A stretch of DNA of 64,000 bases from positions 1-64,000 of the forward strand of contig JAHLLB010000012.1 in assembly GCA_020444425.1 (NCBI GenBank). The letters run 5' to 3'. The notes under the pieces are model-generated. The model saw only the letters and a program-made list of their open reading frames with translations. It did no database searches and had not been told where the DNA came from. Positions 63,182 to 64,000 of this stretch are shown piece after piece. The position numbers and the translations under genes are program-made. Within the stretch, counting starts at the first letter, position 1. Each line of letters begins with the position of its first letter. Source of the stretch: a bacterium (GTDB taxonomy: Bacteria > Electryoneota > Electryoneia > Electryoneales > Electryoneaceae).

Positions 63182-64000
63182 ATGCTTGAAACCCTGATCT
63201 ATGTTGCCGTCGGTTTGCTGGTCGTGCTGATACCGGGAGTGTATTGGTATCGCGAACGCAGCAAGAGCAAACGCGCGGCGGAAACGTTGACGAAAGCCGT
63301 CGAGAGCGGCCGTGACCAGCCGGTGTCGTTGCACCCGGTGATCGATCCGAACATTTGCATCGGGTCGGGAGCGTGCGTGCGCGCATGCCCGGAGCAGAAC
63401 GTGCTCGGCCTGATCGACAATGCCGGCAAGCTGATCAGTCCGTCCAACTGCATCGGGCACGGGATGTGCCAGGCAGCGTGTCCGGTGAACGCGATCACGC
63501 TGGTTTTCGGCACAGAGACGCGCGGTGTGGACATCCCGCACTTGAAGGGCACCTTCGAGACCAATGTTCCAGGTGTATACATCGCCGGAGAACTGGGCGG
63601 AATGGGCCTGATTCGTAATGCTGTCACCCAGGGCCGCCAAGCGACCGAGTACATCGTAAAAAGCCTCGAGCGCGAGGACGGTCAGGATCTACTCGATCTG
63701 TTGATTGTCGGGTCCGGACCTGCGGGCATTGCGGCATCGCTGCAGGCAAAGGAAGAGGGACTGCGTTTTGTCACCATTGATCAGGACGATCTCGGTGGCA
63801 CCATCCTGTCGTATCCGCGCCGCAAGCTGGTGATGACGCAGCCGATGGAGTTACCTGGCTACGGCACGATCAAAGTCCGGGAGGTGGAGAAGGAGAACTT
63901 GCTGAGCACGTTCCAGTCCGTGTTTCAGAAAACGGATCTGACGGTTCAGACTGGAGAGAAATGTGAGAGAGTCAGCCGTGAGAACGGGCATTTCCGGATT
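63182..64000 (+). CDS. Ferredoxin-fused FAD/NAD(P)-dependent oxidoreductase (partial, runs off the window)
   Basis: 273 residues visible. One N-terminal membrane helix (about 3-22), then two 4Fe-4S-type motifs, CIGSGACVRACPE (about 59-71) and CIGHGMCQAACPVN (about 90-103). In each the second Cys of the standard CxxCxxCxxxCP is replaced (Ser, His), leaving three per motif. A conserved VPGVYIAGELGGMGLIRNAV segment follows, then a thioredoxin-reductase-like FAD fold with LLIVGSGPAGIAA (about 178-190) and DDLGGTILSYPR. Similar proteins with CIGSGAC exist, so the substitution may be a family trait. A membrane-tethered electron-transfer role is likely; partners are unknown. Confidence 0.82.
   Translation, partial: MLETLIYVAVGLLVVLIPGVYWYRERSKSKRAAETLTKAVESGRDQPVSLHPVIDPNICIGSGACVRACPEQNVLGLIDNAGKLISPSNCIGHGMCQAACPVNAITLVFGTETRGVDIPHLKGTFETNVPGVYIAGELGGMGLIRNAVTQGRQATEYIVKSLEREDGQDLLDLLIVGSGPAGIAASLQAKEEGLRFVTIDQDDLGGTILSYPRRKLVMTQPMELPGYGTIKVREVEKENLLSTFQSVFQKTDLTVQTGEKCERVSRENGHFRI

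Noticed and set aside
1-64000. CRISPR array or cas genes
   Set aside because: No regularly spaced repeats and no Cas motifs were seen.

Overview
The window looks like a chromosomal segment from a Gram-negative bacterium of the FCB group, probably one of its uncultured candidate phyla. The evidence is on the right side. Two secreted proteins end in YPNPFN-type sorting domains. There is a PorV/DUF5723-like outer-membrane barrel behind a large lipoprotein-like partner, a Pal and CpoB/YbgF envelope pair, and a small MEQRQFL-type pilin-like protein. The taxonomic call is an inference; no rRNA or ribosomal gene is present.

Positions 1-43000 form an accessory region dense in genome-defence genes, bounded on the right by the 3' end of a tRNA-Ser(CGA) gene. 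No integrase is visible. At the far left is the truncated 3' end of a formylglycine-generating-enzyme-like gene whose codons resemble a diversity-generating retroelement variable region.

Module 1 (722-20968) has a minus-strand gene for a two-barrel polymerase of the eukaryotic RdRP (RDR/QDE-1) type with an intact DFDGD motif. It is transcribed divergently from a DISARM-like set: a DrmD-like SNF2 helicase, a giant N6-adenine methyltransferase, and a giant DEAH helicase with zinc ribbons, an MZB/DUF1998-type cysteine cluster and a C-terminal nuclease-like domain. Two poorly characterised nuclease-like genes and a broken UvrD helicase follow. A decayed region with a group II intron reverse-transcriptase remnant separates this from module 2.

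Module 2 (22169-36107) is a tight nine-gene operon: SF1 helicase, PLD-family nuclease, membrane coiled-coil protein, MotA/ZorA-like and MotB/ZorB-like motor proteins, GrpE, DnaK/Hsp70, a membrane-anchored TPR-like protein, and a J-like protein whose HPD motif is replaced by FPPE. An Hsp70 system welded to a Zorya-like motor, a helicase and a nuclease is the most unusual assembly here, together with the RDR-type polymerase. A third, stand-alone SF1 helicase-endonuclease (36604-41886) and an unknown gene precede the tRNA.

Positions 43000-64000 are ordinary chromosome: tandem secreted paralogues with CRP-type operators at identical spacing (one paralogue frameshifted), a small membrane protein, a GNAT fused to a degenerate M50 protease-like membrane domain, arabinose-5-phosphate isomerase (KdsD), an AT-rich lipoprotein, PTS HPr and enzyme I, MetK and AhcY of the methyl cycle, envelope proteins, a candidate structured RNA, CpoB and Pal, tRNA-Gln(CTG), and the start of a ferredoxin-fused flavin oxidoreductase running off the end.
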